Shown: positions 41,452 to 50,059, counted from the stretch's first letter. The stretch is DNA of 64,000 nt from JBQCHF01 sp051954955 (GCA_051954955.1 JBQCHF010000072.1:1-64000), one strand, 5' to 3'. Translations and numbers: made by a program. The notes: generated by a model not told the origin, from the sequence alone.

Positions 41452-41478
41452 TCAGAAGCCAGCCGCTCCAGCCGACAG
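41452..41478 (+). promoter_or_regulatory. FliA-type promoter for flgN-flgK-flgL-fliW
   Basis: Plus strand: TCAG, 15 bases, GCCGACAG, about 75 bases before the flgN ATG. The divergent 279-base gap to fliA also holds an imperfect dyad at 41414-41446 (GTGCCCGATT / AATCGGtGGCAC). I see no convincing promoter for fliA itself there. Confidence 0.65.
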
Positions 41479-41552
41479 GTGGTCAGACAGCAGCTCGGTG
41501 GGACCGCAGGCAGCGGCAGCTCACCCGGAAGCGGAAGAGAGGTGCACGACCC

Positions 41553-42035
41553 ATGGGACTGGCTGAGGTGTCGAGCGTCCTCTGGCGTGAGCGGGAGCTG
41601 CTCGAGCTGCTCCTGTTCAAGCTCGAGGAGGAGCAGCTCGTCCTGACGTCGGGGCGCACCCGCTGGCTGGCGCGCGCCACCAAGGAGGTCGAGGTCGTCC
41701 TGGAGGAGATCCGCCGCGCCGAAGTGCTGCGGGCCGCCGAGGTCGACGCCCTGGGCGTCGCGCTCGGCCTCGGAGCCTCCCCGAGCCTCTCCAGGCTCGC
41801 TGACTCCGTGGACGAGCCCTGGTCGTCGATGCTCCAGCAGCACCGGCAGGCCTTCCTCACCATGACCGCCGAGATCACGGCGCTGGCCGAGTCGAACCGC
41901 GACCTGCTCACCGCCGGCGCCCGCGCCACCCGCGAAGCGCTGCTCTCGCTCACCGACGGCGCCGAGACGTACACGCCGGGCGGCGCGACGGTCAGCGTCG
42001 GCTCGCGCCACCGGCTGCTGGACCAGGCCCTGTGA
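41553..42035 (+). CDS. flgN: FlgN-family chaperone for hook-filament junction proteins
   Basis: A 160-residue helical protein. LLELLLFKLEEEQLVLTSGRTRWLARATKEVE near the N-terminus matches the FlgN fold (anchored by LEEEQL-L-SG--RW), with long helices after it. FlgN escorts FlgK and FlgL to the export gate, and these are the next two genes. ATG 41553 has GAGAGG at a longish distance. Confidence 0.85.
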   Translation: MGLAEVSSVLWRERELLELLLFKLEEEQLVLTSGRTRWLARATKEVEVVLEEIRRAEVLRAAEVDALGVALGLGASPSLSRLADSVDEPWSSMLQQHRQAFLTMTAEITALAESNRDLLTAGARATREALLSLTDGAETYTPGGATVSVGSRHRLLDQAL

Positions 42036-42042
42036 GCCGCGC

Positions 42043-43443
42043 GTGAGCACCTTCTCCGGGCTGTCCACCGCCCTCTCCGCTCTGTACGCCCAGCGCCGCG
42101 GCCTGGACGTGACCGGCCAGAACATCGCCAACGCCAACACCGAGGGCTACTCCCGCCAGCGGGTGGACCTGCAGTCCGTCGGCGCACCGGTCACCCCGGC
42201 CATCTGGTCGGTCTACAGCGGCGCTGGCCAGGGCGTCGATGTCAGCGGGGTCCAGCGCCTGCGGGACGCCTTCCTGGAGCTGCGCGGCCAGACCGAGCAC
42301 GGACGACTCTCCTACTTCCAGGGCGTGGACGCCGTCTACGGCCAGATCGAGCAGTCACTGGGCGAGCCCAGCGACACCGGCATCCAGTCCCAGCTGTCCG
42401 ACTTCTGGGCCGGCTGGCACGACGTGGCGAACGCCCCTGGCGACCCTGCAGCCCGCAGCCAGCTTCTTCAGCGCGCCCAGACCCTGACCGACGGCCTGAA
42501 CAAGGCGGCTGACTCGCTCTCCACCCAGTGGGGGCAGCTGCGCGAGCAGCTCGGGACGACCCTCAGCGACGTCAACAGCGTGGCGGCGAACGTCGCTGAC
42601 CTGAACCAGGCCATCCTCCGGGCCGACCAGGCCGGCCTGCCGGACAGCGAGCTGAAGGACCAGCGGGACGGCCTGGTGATGAAGCTGGCCGACGCCGTCG
42701 GCGGCCGAGTGGTCTACGGGGACAACGGTGTCGCCGATGTGTACCTCGGTGGGACCGCGCTGGTCCGCGGCTCGACCTCGCTGAAGCTGCAGGTCTCCGG
42801 CGCCTCCGACCTCCAGTCGCAGTCGACAGACCCCGTCCGCATCACGTGGGCCAAGGACGGATCCCCTGCCGACGTGACGACCGGCTCGGCCGCTGCGCTG
42901 GCCCAGGGCCTGACGACCACGGTCCCGAGCACCCTCGCCTCGCTGGACTCCGTCGCCGCCGCGGTGGTCACCCGCGTGAATGCGCTCCACACCGGCGGAT
43001 TCGACCTTGCCGGGAACCCGGGCGCTGATTTCTTCGACCCGGCAGGAACGACCGCGGCCGGCATCCGGCTCAACCCTGCGCTCACGGACCACCCCGAGCT
43101 GGTGGCGGCCTCCGGGACCGCCGGCGCCACCCTCGACGCCAGCCAGGCCGACGCGTTGGCGCGCCTCGGCACTGACCCGACCGGTCCGGACTCGACCTAC
43201 CGCCAGGTCATCGTCGACCTCGGGGTGCAGGCGCAGACGGCCACGCGCCGGGCTGCGATCCAGTCCGACGTCACCAGCCAGGTCGACGCCGCGCGCGACG
43301 CGCAGTCCGGCGTCAACTTGGACGAAGAGATGATCAATATGGTGCAGTACCAGCACGCCTACGAGGGGGCGGCGCGCCTCATGACGGCGGTCGACCAGAC
43401 CCTCGACACGCTCATCCACAACACCGGACTCGTGGGGCGGTGA
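42043..43443 (+). CDS. flgK: FlgK, hook-filament junction protein 1
   Basis: A 466-residue protein. STFSGLSTALSALYAQRRGLDVTGQNIANANTEGYSRQRVD (anchored by NIANANTEGYSRQ) and the C-terminal SGVNLDEEMINMVQYQHAYEGAARLMTAVDQTLDTLI (anchored by VNLDEEM--M--YQ-AY) are diagnostic. It starts at GTG 42043, 7 bases after flgN. Confidence 0.95.
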   Translation: MSTFSGLSTALSALYAQRRGLDVTGQNIANANTEGYSRQRVDLQSVGAPVTPAIWSVYSGAGQGVDVSGVQRLRDAFLELRGQTEHGRLSYFQGVDAVYGQIEQSLGEPSDTGIQSQLSDFWAGWHDVANAPGDPAARSQLLQRAQTLTDGLNKAADSLSTQWGQLREQLGTTLSDVNSVAANVADLNQAILRADQAGLPDSELKDQRDGLVMKLADAVGGRVVYGDNGVADVYLGGTALVRGSTSLKLQVSGASDLQSQSTDPVRITWAKDGSPADVTTGSAAALAQGLTTTVPSTLASLDSVAAAVVTRVNALHTGGFDLAGNPGADFFDPAGTTAAGIRLNPALTDHPELVAASGTAGATLDASQADALARLGTDPTGPDSTYRQVIVDLGVQAQTATRRAAIQSDVTSQVDAARDAQSGVNLDEEMINMVQYQHAYEGAARLMTAVDQTLDTLIHNTGLVGR

Positions 43444-43447
43444 CCGC

Positions 43448-44335
43448 GTGACGACGTTTCGGATCACTCAGCGCTCGGTGGGCGAGCGGACCCTCGCCGG
43501 GCTTCAGACGAACCTCGCGCGGATGGGCAAGCTCCAGGAGCAGCTCTCCAGCGGCAAACTGATCTCCAAGCCGTCGGACGATCCCACGGGAACGGTGTCG
43601 GCGCTGCAGATCCGCTCGCAGGTCCGCACCCAGCAGCAGTGGTCGCGCAACGCCTCCGACGGCGTGGGTTGGCTCAACACCACCGACACGACGCTCACCG
43701 GGATGCTCGGCGAGGTCCGGCGCGTCCGCGAGCTCGCCCTCCAGGGCGCCAACAGCGGCGCCGCCGGCCAGGACGCCCGCGAGGCGATGGCAGCCGAGGT
43801 GGACAAGATCAAGGAGTCGTTGATCAGCGACGCGAACACGCGGTACCTGGACCGTCCCATCTTCGGCGGGACGACCGGGGGTACCGCTGCGTACGCCTCC
43901 GACGGGACCTTCCTCGGGCAAACCGCAGGCGTCTACCGCACGGCGGGAGACGGCGCCCCGGTGCGGATCGACGTCACCGGCCCCGAGGTGTTCGGCAGCG
44001 GCGCGAGTTCTCTGTTCGCCGTCGTCCAGCAGGTGTCCGACGACCTCCGCAACAACCCAGCCAGCCTCAGCAACGACCTGGGGGCGATCGACGGCGCCAT
44101 GAAGAACCTCACGAACAGGCTCTCCGACGTCGGAGCGCGGTCGAACCGGCTGGACACCATGCGCCAGGCCGCCGAAGACGCTGCGGGGAGCCTCACGAAC
44201 CACCTCGCCGACGTCGAGTCGATCGACCTTCCGGCCACCGTCGTACAACTTCAGCTGCAGCAGACGGCGTACCAGGCTGCGCTGGGCGCAACCAGCCGGG
44301 TCGTGACGCCGTCCCTGATCGACTTCCTCAGGTGA
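43448..44335 (+). CDS. flgL: FlgL, hook-filament junction protein 3
   Basis: A 295-residue protein. FRITQRSVGERTLAGLQTNLARMGKLQEQLSSGKLISKPSDDP (anchored by QLSSGK-I-KPSDDP) and a C-terminal coiled coil ending LQQTAYQAALGATSRVVTPSLIDFLR (anchored by AYQAALGA and LIDFL) identify FlgL. GTG 43448 follows flgK by 4 bases. Confidence 0.94.
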   Translation: MTTFRITQRSVGERTLAGLQTNLARMGKLQEQLSSGKLISKPSDDPTGTVSALQIRSQVRTQQQWSRNASDGVGWLNTTDTTLTGMLGEVRRVRELALQGANSGAAGQDAREAMAAEVDKIKESLISDANTRYLDRPIFGGTTGGTAAYASDGTFLGQTAGVYRTAGDGAPVRIDVTGPEVFGSGASSLFAVVQQVSDDLRNNPASLSNDLGAIDGAMKNLTNRLSDVGARSNRLDTMRQAAEDAAGSLTNHLADVESIDLPATVVQLQLQQTAYQAALGATSRVVTPSLIDFLR

Positions 44336-44382
44336 CCCTGCACATGTGCCCCGGCGCACCCGAGATGGTGAAGGATGGGCGC

Positions 44383-44775
44383 GTGACGAAGGAGCAGGAC
44401 CTACCAGTCATCGACCTCGTGTCTCCCATCGCCGGCTTCCCCGAGCACCGGCGGTTCGTGCTGGTACAGCTGGACGATGCGGGTCTCCTGTCGGCCCTCC
44501 GGTCCGTCGACGACCCGGACCTGCGCTTCCTGGTCGTCCCTCCGGCGCCGTTCTTCCCCGGGTACGAGCCAGAGATCGACGACGAGTGGGCCGAGCGCCT
44601 ACAGCTGCGCCGCCAGGACGAGGCGCTCGTGCTGATCATCGTCACCCCCGGCCCCACCGCCGCGGACTCCACCGCCAACCTCTTGGCCCCGGTCGTCGTG
44701 AACACCCGGACCCGGGTCGCGGCGCAGGTGCTGCTCGAGGGCAACCTTCCCCTGAAGGCCCCCCTCGCCGCGTGA
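44383..44775 (+). CDS. fliW: FliW, flagellin-binding CsrA antagonist
   Basis: A 130-residue protein. IDLVSPIAGFPEHRRFVLVQLDDAGLLSALRSVDDPDLRFLVV (anchored by GFP----F-L and DP-L-FLV) and TANLLAPVVVNTRTRVAAQVLLE (anchored by TANL-AP-V-N) are FliW hallmarks. FliW sequesters CsrA unless titrated by flagellin. GTG 44383 has AAGGA 7 bases upstream. It is slightly short at the N-terminus. Confidence 0.93.
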   Translation: MTKEQDLPVIDLVSPIAGFPEHRRFVLVQLDDAGLLSALRSVDDPDLRFLVVPPAPFFPGYEPEIDDEWAERLQLRRQDEALVLIIVTPGPTAADSTANLLAPVVVNTRTRVAAQVLLEGNLPLKAPLAA

Positions 44776-44836
44776 AGGCGCGGCCCTCGATCCGGCCGAT
44801 GAGAACGCCACGCGAGGCATGCTTCGCGAATAGGCT

Positions 44837-44877
44837 GGGCGGAACGCCCGGTGGACATGGGCGCACCCATGGAAGGG
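44837..44877 (+). promoter_or_regulatory. two GGA-displaying hairpins before csrA, candidate autoregulatory sites
   Basis: GGGCG-GAA-CGCCC (44837-44849) and CCC-ATGGAA-GGG (44866-44877). The second loop contains ANGGA and overlaps the AAGGGG ribosome site of csrA. CsrA binding here would block its own translation. A GCCGATGA element at 44795-44802 has no matching -35 at 15 bases. Confidence 0.45.
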
Positions 44878-44885
44878 GCCCGCCA

Positions 44886-45167
44886 GTGCTCGTCCTCAGT
44901 CGCCGCGCCGGCGAGAGCATCGTGGTCGGCGACGACGTCGTCGTTACCGTGCTCGAGGTGAGGAGCGACGTCGTCCGGATCGGCATCGACGCCCCCCGCT
45001 CCGTTCGTGTGCACCGCGAAGAGGTCTACCGGGAGCTGCAGGCCGCGAACCAGGCCGCGGCGAGCAGCGTCGGACCGTCCGACGAGGCGCTCGTCCAGGC
45101 TATCCACTCGCTGCTGCCCCCGACGGCCCGGGTATCGGAGCCCCCCCTCCCTCCCGCCGCCGACTGA
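44886..45167 (+). CDS. csrA: CsrA, RNA-binding translational regulator
   Basis: A 93-residue protein opening (M)LVLSRRAGESIVVGDDVVVTVLEVRSDVVRIGIDAPRSVRVHREEVY (anchored by LSRR-GE--VVGDD and VRIGI-AP--V-V-REEVY), the CsrA fold with the conserved Arg in VHREEVY. It has about 25 extra C-terminal residues. GTG 44886 is the start. CsrA is predicted to repress fliC translation and FliW to relieve it. It follows fliW by 110 bases. Confidence 0.95.
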   Translation: MLVLSRRAGESIVVGDDVVVTVLEVRSDVVRIGIDAPRSVRVHREEVYRELQAANQAAASSVGPSDEALVQAIHSLLPPTARVSEPPLPPAAD

Positions 45168-45180
45168 CCGCCCCGAAGGC

Positions 45181-45207
45181 TCGCCACCGCCCGGCTGCTG
45201 CCGATAG
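45181..45207 (+). promoter_or_regulatory. FliA-type promoter for the large glycosyltransferase
   Basis: Plus strand: TCGC, 15 bases, GCCGATAG. The -10 matches the consensus at seven of eight positions but the -35 only at two, so the call is weaker than the others. The distance to ATG 45232 is 24 bases. Confidence 0.48.
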
Positions 45208-45231
45208 GTCGTGCGAGGTCTGGGAGGTCAC

Positions 45232-47391
45232 ATGGTCCATCAACCCGTCACGGTCGCCGTGCAGGTCGGCAACGATCCGGCCGCGACCCGCTCGATGCTC
45301 GACGCGGTCCTCGGACAGCTCGGCGTGCGTGACGAGCTCATCCTGCTGTGCCCGCAGAACGAGCGCACGACGCCCTGGCGGTCGAGCAGGGCACGGATCG
45401 TCGTCTTCGACGGGTCCGGCCCCGACGCGGCGACCCGGGCAGCGCTGGAGGCGGCACAGCACGACCGCGTGCTGGTCACCTGCGACGACGTGATCTTCAG
45501 CCACCGCCTGGTGGAGCGACTCGCTCACGCCCTCGACAGCGACCCTGCCCTGGTGGCCGTCGGCCCGCTGGCGCCACACGTCAACGGCATCCAGCGGGTG
45601 GACCTGCCCGACGACGTCGCCGGCGACCTGCGCGCCCTGCGCCGCTGGATGAGCGAGGTGGGGCGCGGCGCAGGCGACTCGGTTCTGCCGGCGCGCCGGC
45701 TGGATCCCGTGTGCCTGCTCCTGCGTCGCGAGGGTGCGTCCCTCACGGCCCCCGGCCTCGGCCCGGTTGGGTCCCTGGCGGTCGTGCCCGGGGCGGTAGT
45801 CGCACATTTGGAGTCCGAGGGCTGCGCACGCGCCCTGGCCGCTGACGACCCCCTGCTCAGCCTCTGCATGATCGTCAAGGACGAGGAGGCGAGCATCCTC
45901 GACACCATCGAGAGCGCGCGGCGCATCGTCGACGAGGTCATCGTGTACGACACAGGCTCTCGGGACCGCACCAGGGACCTGGCGCGGGAGGCGGGAGCCC
46001 ACGTCGTGGAGGGGTTCTGGAACAACCACTTCGCCGAGGCGCGGAATCGGGCCGCGGAGCACGTCCGCACCCCGTGGATGCTGGTCCTGGACGCGGACGA
46101 GACCCTCACCGTCGACAACCCTGCCGCCCTTCGAGCCTTCCTGCGCAGGACGACGTGCGACGCTCTCCTCGTGGGCGTCCGCAACACCCACGACCTGGGT
46201 GGGGTGAGCCTCGAGAACTGGAGCGTCCGGGTGATGCGCCCGATGGCGGCGCGGTACGTCAACCCCCTGCACGAGCAGGTCGTCCACTCCATGACCGGCG
46301 AACAGATCGATCTACTGCAGACACGTTATGACGACCTTCGCGTCGAGCACGTCGGCTACCGGCGCCAGCGGATGGAGGATCGGGACAAGACCCGGCGCAA
46401 CTACGAGATCGCGATCAGCGGGCTCGCAGCGGCGAGAACGTCCGGGTCCGTCGGCGTGCTGATGGATGCCCTGGTCAACGCCGGCCGCTCCGCGACCGGC
46501 ACTGAGCAGCTGTGCCGGGAGGCGCTCACCTTCCTCGAAGAGGCGTGGAAGCACTTCACCGAGACGAATCAGTACAGCGGCACGGCCTCTCTCGGGGCCT
46601 ACACCGCCGCCATGCATTCCATCGTTCTGGGCGAGATGGAGGCCGCCGCCACGTGGCGGGACCGGTTCCGCAGAGCCTCGGGGAACGAGTCCGAGGCCGT
46701 CGTCATCGATGCCAACATCGCCGCCCGCTCGGGAGAGACACAGCGAGCCATCGAGCTGCTCGAGAGCCTGCCGGAGACCTACCTGGGCAGCATGGGTCGG
46801 CTCACCCCCCGGGCCCATCTCCTTCCCACGGTGCTCGGCTGGCGGCTCTCATGCGGCCTGCCCACCGAGGTCACGGTCCGAGAGATGGTGCGAGGCGACG
46901 TCCCGCTGGTCGACCTCGACCTGCTCTTGTCAGCGTTCGACGGCAGCAGTTCCGCCCTGGCGGAGGTGCTCACGTCCACACCTGCTCCGACCCTGCTCCG
47001 CTCGGTCTGCGGACAGGCGATCAGCCACCCTCAGGGGGGCGAGCTCCTCCGCAGCCTGCACGAGGCCGCACCCACCGAGCTTGCGCCCGTCGCGGCAGCC
47101 GCGAACCTTCCAGCGAACGACCTCTCCCTCGAGGCCGCCGTCTACTGGTCCCTGGCCCTGCGGGCGGTCGGCCACGCCGAAGAGTGCCCGCTGCGCAAGA
47201 TCCGGGACGGAGACCAGCCGTCGCGAGCAGCGGTCGCCTGCGCCGTCCTCGCCGACGCCTGCTCGGACGAGGAGTCCTGGAAGCTTCTCCCGGAGAAGCT
47301 GGGAGATGTTCCGAGCGAGGACGAGCACGAGGTCGTCGGGCTCCTCCAGACTTTCGCACCGCGAGTGGCGGACGCCGTGGTCTCCGCCTGA
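45232..47391 (+). CDS. large two-domain glycosyltransferase, probable flagellin glycosylation
   Basis: A 719-residue protein. Residues 1-205 resemble a GT-A domain without a clear DxD (VTVAVQVGNDPAATRSMLDA, VVFDGSGPD, PALVAVGPLAPHVNG). Residues ~210-420 are a GT2 domain like that of 35802-36914: LLSLCMIVKDEEASILDTIE, VIVYDTGSRDRTRDLA, WMLVLDADETL. The C-terminal ~300 residues are helical repeats. ATG 45232 has GGGAGGTC just upstream; GTG 45211 is an alternative. It lies immediately after csrA, so flagellin is the likely acceptor. Confidence 0.8.
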   Translation: MVHQPVTVAVQVGNDPAATRSMLDAVLGQLGVRDELILLCPQNERTTPWRSSRARIVVFDGSGPDAATRAALEAAQHDRVLVTCDDVIFSHRLVERLAHALDSDPALVAVGPLAPHVNGIQRVDLPDDVAGDLRALRRWMSEVGRGAGDSVLPARRLDPVCLLLRREGASLTAPGLGPVGSLAVVPGAVVAHLESEGCARALAADDPLLSLCMIVKDEEASILDTIESARRIVDEVIVYDTGSRDRTRDLAREAGAHVVEGFWNNHFAEARNRAAEHVRTPWMLVLDADETLTVDNPAALRAFLRRTTCDALLVGVRNTHDLGGVSLENWSVRVMRPMAARYVNPLHEQVVHSMTGEQIDLLQTRYDDLRVEHVGYRRQRMEDRDKTRRNYEIAISGLAAARTSGSVGVLMDALVNAGRSATGTEQLCREALTFLEEAWKHFTETNQYSGTASLGAYTAAMHSIVLGEMEAAATWRDRFRRASGNESEAVVIDANIAARSGETQRAIELLESLPETYLGSMGRLTPRAHLLPTVLGWRLSCGLPTEVTVREMVRGDVPLVDLDLLLSAFDGSSSALAEVLTSTPAPTLLRSVCGQAISHPQGGELLRSLHEAAPTELAPVAAAANLPANDLSLEAAVYWSLALRAVGHAEECPLRKIRDGDQPSRAAVACAVLADACSDEESWKLLPEKLGDVPSEDEHEVVGLLQTFAPRVADAVVSA

Positions 47392-47416
47392 GGTCCGCCG
47401 TCTCACCGAACGCAGT

Positions 47417-47449
47417 GGGCCCCTGTCACTCCAGGAGTGACAGGGGCCC
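47417..47449. terminator. strong bidirectional terminator
   Basis: GGGCCCCTGTCACTCC (47417-47432) and its exact reverse complement (47434-47449) form a 16-base stem with outer partial pairing (CGAAC/GTTCG). It separates the large glycosyltransferase from the chemotaxis genes, which converge here. Confidence 0.85.
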
Positions 47450-47487
47450 GTTCGGCGTGAGCCAAGCCACGGCTCGACCGGCAGCGC

Positions 47488-47979
47488 TCAGACCAGCACG
47501 ACCGCCAGCTTCCCCGTCCCGTACCCGCCGATCTCGACGGACAGGTCCAACCGCCGGCCGATGGACCGCAGCGCGGCACTCACGTCGGCCGGCGGGATGT
47601 CGCCGGGGGCGTGCAGGGCGTAGAGCTTGGTGTGCACGTGGCCCGGCAGGTTGAACAGCGCGGACACGATGTTGAGGACCTCGTAGAGGTTGTCCCGCAC
47701 CATGGGCGAGAGCTCGCGGTCCTCGACGCACGCCTCCGCGCCGCCCTTCGGGATCAGCCCGATCGAGGCGCCGGCGAACGCCGACAGCGGCAGGTCGCAG
47801 GCGACCAGCGCGCAGGTGCGCAGGGTGTCGTCCACGTAGACGGCGACGGAGACGAGCTCCTTCTCGCCGGGCACGAGCGGGTCGCACGGGGCGACCTCGA
47901 CGTCGCGGCCGAGCAGCTCCTCGAGCATGTCCCGCACCGCCTTGGGGTGCGGCAGCGTGGTGGCAGCAGCCGTGGTCAT
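47488..47979 (-). CDS. conserved protein at the end of the che unit, possibly CheX/CheC-like
   Basis: A 163-residue soluble protein. DNLYEVLNIVSALFN near residue 97 is reminiscent of the E-x-x-N helix of CheC/CheX phosphatases, and the overall alpha/beta pattern (VSVAVYVDDT, LDLSVEIGGYGTGKLAVVLV) fits loosely. I do not recognise the family with certainty. It ends the cheB-cheR-cheY-cheX-cheY unit, 7 bases after cheY, so a chemotaxis function is likely. Confidence 0.55.
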   Translation of the reverse strand: MTTAAATTLPHPKAVRDMLEELLGRDVEVAPCDPLVPGEKELVSVAVYVDDTLRTCALVACDLPLSAFAGASIGLIPKGGAEACVEDRELSPMVRDNLYEVLNIVSALFNLPGHVHTKLYALHAPGDIPPADVSAALRSIGRRLDLSVEIGGYGTGKLAVVLV

Positions 47980-47986
47980 CGGTCGA

Positions 47987-48349
47987 TCACCCCAGCACCG
48001 GGGTCAGGGCCTCGCGGAACGTCTCCGCGGTGAACGGCTTGGCGATGAGGAACAGCGCACCGGCGGCCTCGGCCTTCTCCCGCATGTCCGGAGAGCCCTC
48101 CGAGGTGACGAAGCCGAACGGCACCTGCTCGCCGCGGGCGCGAAGCGCCTGCAGCAGCTCCAGGCCGCTCATCTCGGGCATGTTCCAGTCCGAGAGCACC
48201 AGGTCCGGCGCCTCGGCCCCGACGACGTCCAGGGCCACGCGACCGTTCTCGGCCTCCACCAGGTCGTGGCCGTCATAGCCCGCCTGGCGCAGCGTGCGGG
48301 TGACGATCTGCCGCATCACGCGGGAGTCGTCGGCGATGAGGATCTTCAC
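47987..48349 (-). CDS. cheY: CheY-type single-domain response regulator (first copy)
   Basis: A 120-residue receiver with DDSRVMRQIVTRTLR at the start, phosphoacceptor Asp54 in LVLSDWNMPEMSG, Thr/Ser in FVTSEGS and Lys in IAKPF. These are the CheY features. GTG 48349 overlaps the cheX stop. It may bind the switch or act as a phosphate sink; the order cannot tell which. Confidence 0.88.
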   Translation of the reverse strand: MKILIADDSRVMRQIVTRTLRQAGYDGHDLVEAENGRVALDVVGAEAPDLVLSDWNMPEMSGLELLQALRARGEQVPFGFVTSEGSPDMREKAEAAGALFLIAKPFTAETFREALTPVLG

Positions 48350-48855
48350 TGCGCGGTCCCTTCCAGGCCTTCTTGCACGTTCTCGGGCTCCCGCGACCAC
48401 ACGGTGAGCTGCACGGGTTCCCCCCGCCAGGACAGCGATCCGCTGGCGACCAGCGCCGCGGTCTCGGGCAGCACCGACGCGGCCGCCGGCACGCCGCCGA
48501 CGGCGACCTCCGGCAGGGACAGCGACGACGGCCCGGGCACGATGCTCTTCACGCTGCCGCCGACGATGTTCGTGAACTCCCCCACCGCGTCCAGGCAGTC
48601 GGCCTCGACGACCTGGTCCGGGGTGAACATCGCGCGGGCCAGCGCCTCGGCGGCCGAACGGCTCAGCCCGACGACGACGTCGCCGGCCCAGCCGCCGCTG
48701 ACCACCACGTGCCCGGTGAAGTCCACCTCGGCCACCACCGGCTGCTCGTCGAGCGGGCCGTCCTCGTCCGGCACCACGGAGGCCCAGGACTCCTGGCCGA
48801 TCCCGACCAGGTCCTCGTCGCTCACGACGGGCTGTAGGACATCGGCGCTGCTCAT
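48346..48855 (-). CDS. cheX: CheX-type CheY-P phosphatase
   Basis: A 169-residue protein. AVGEFTNIVGGSVKSIVPGPSSLSLPEV carries the active-site Glu and Asn (E-F-T-N-I-V-G-G) of CheX, which removes phosphate from CheY-P. There is no CheD or CheC partner gene nearby. It lies between two cheY genes with ATGA overlaps on both sides. Confidence 0.87.
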   Translation of the reverse strand: MSSADVLQPVVSDEDLVGIGQESWASVVPDEDGPLDEQPVVAEVDFTGHVVVSGGWAGDVVVGLSRSAAEALARAMFTPDQVVEADCLDAVGEFTNIVGGSVKSIVPGPSSLSLPEVAVGGVPAAASVLPETAALVASGSLSWRGEPVQLTVWSREPENVQEGLEGTAQ

Positions 48856-49235
48856 CAGGACACCCCCTGCGGGGTGAGGCCGAGCAGGGCGAGTTTGTCG
48901 GCGATGGCGTCCGGCGTGAACGGCTTGATGACGTACTCGTGGGCGCCGGCCGCGAGCGCGCGCACGATCTGCGTGTGCTCGCTCTCGGTCGTCACCATCA
49001 TGAGCGTCACGTCGCGCCACTCCGGGCGGGACCGGACCTCGCTGATGAAGGACAGTCCGTCCATCACCGGCATGTTCCAGTCGACCAGAGCCACCTCCGG
49101 CAGCGGCCCGGACTCCATCGCCGCCAGCGCCTCCTGGCCGTCGCCCGCCTCGGCCACGGTGAACCCGAGGCCGGTGACGATGCGGCGCAGGATGCTTCGC
49201 ATGGCGCGCGAGTCGTCGACGACGAGTGCGTGCAT
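48855..49235 (-). CDS. cheY: CheY-type single-domain response regulator (second copy)
   Basis: A 126-residue receiver: DDSRAMRSILRRIV, Asp52 in VALVDWNMPVMDG, TTES and YVIKPF. It differs clearly from the first copy (DWNMP is shared). ATG 49235 overlaps the cheR stop. Which of the two binds FliM/FliN is not decidable from sequence alone. Confidence 0.9.
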   Translation of the reverse strand: MHALVVDDSRAMRSILRRIVTGLGFTVAEAGDGQEALAAMESGPLPEVALVDWNMPVMDGLSFISEVRSRPEWRDVTLMMVTTESEHTQIVRALAAGAHEYVIKPFTPDAIADKLALLGLTPQGVS

Positions 49236-50059
49236 CACCGCTCCTTGCTCCGGTAGACGACCGATCCCGCAGAGGAGACCGGGGTGTAGCCGTCGACGAC
49301 CCCCAGGGTCGTCTCGGCGGCGCCGAGGAGCAGGTAGCCCCCGGGCCGCAGGACACCGCGCACCTGCTCGAGGATGCGGCGCTTGACCTCGACGTCGAAG
49401 TAGATGAGGACGTTGCGCAGCAGCACGACGTCGAACAGCGGCCGCGGTGGCCACCGGCCGATGAGGTTGAGCTCCTCGAACCGGCAGCGGTCGCGCAGCT
49501 TCTGCGTCACCCGGAAGTCGCGGCCCTCGCGCTCCATGTACTTCACCAGCAGCGGCGCCGGCAGCCCGCGGTTCACCTCCAGGCCGGAGTAGCGCGCCTC
49601 ACGGGCCTTGGCCACCACCTCGGTGGACAGGTCGGTGCCGAGCAGGTCCACGCTCCAGGTGGCCAGCTGCGGGAACTCGGTGTCGAGCAGCATGGCTACG
49701 CTGTAGAGCTCCTGCCCGGTTGAGGACGCCGCCGACCAGATCCGCAGCGAGCGGGTGACGGCGTTGCGCTCCAGCACGTCGGGCAGGATCACGTTCTTGA
49801 GGGCCTCGAACGGGTGCACGTCGCGGAACCACGACGTCTCGTTCGTGGTCATCGCCTCGACGACCTTGTTCTCCAGCGTGCGGTCGCGGGTGCGCCGCAG
49901 CTGCTCGACCAGGCCGCCGATGCCCGGCAGCCCCAGGTCGCGGGCCAGCGGCGCGAGCCGCGACTCCACCAGGTAGGACTTCTCCGGTGCCAGCACGATC
50001 GCCGACCGCTCGCCGACCAGCGTGCTGATGTAGGTGAAGTCCGCCGTCTCGACACTCAT
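49235..50059 (-). CDS. cheR: CheR, receptor methyltransferase
   Basis: A 274-residue SAM-dependent methyltransferase. The N-terminal helical domain ends near residue 75 with TTNETSWFRDVHPFEALK. The SAM site is IWSAASSTGQELYSVAMLL, and GTDLSTEVVAKAREARYSGLEVNRGLP and VLLRNVLIYFD follow, all CheR motifs. ATG 50059 overlaps the cheB stop. It methylates the soluble receptor encoded upstream. Confidence 0.94.
   Translation of the reverse strand: MSVETADFTYISTLVGERSAIVLAPEKSYLVESRLAPLARDLGLPGIGGLVEQLRRTRDRTLENKVVEAMTTNETSWFRDVHPFEALKNVILPDVLERNAVTRSLRIWSAASSTGQELYSVAMLLDTEFPQLATWSVDLLGTDLSTEVVAKAREARYSGLEVNRGLPAPLLVKYMEREGRDFRVTQKLRDRCRFEELNLIGRWPPRPLFDVVLLRNVLIYFDVEVKRRILEQVRGVLRPGGYLLLGAAETTLGVVDGYTPVSSAGSVVYRSKER

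Noticed and set aside
44119..44132. CTCCGACGTCGGAG in flgL
   Set aside because: No spacer, so not the same element; it fits normal flgL coding sequence.
44776..44802. FliA-type promoter before csrA
   Set aside because: GCCGATGA is present at 44795 but the base positions 15 upstream (AGGC) do not match the -35.
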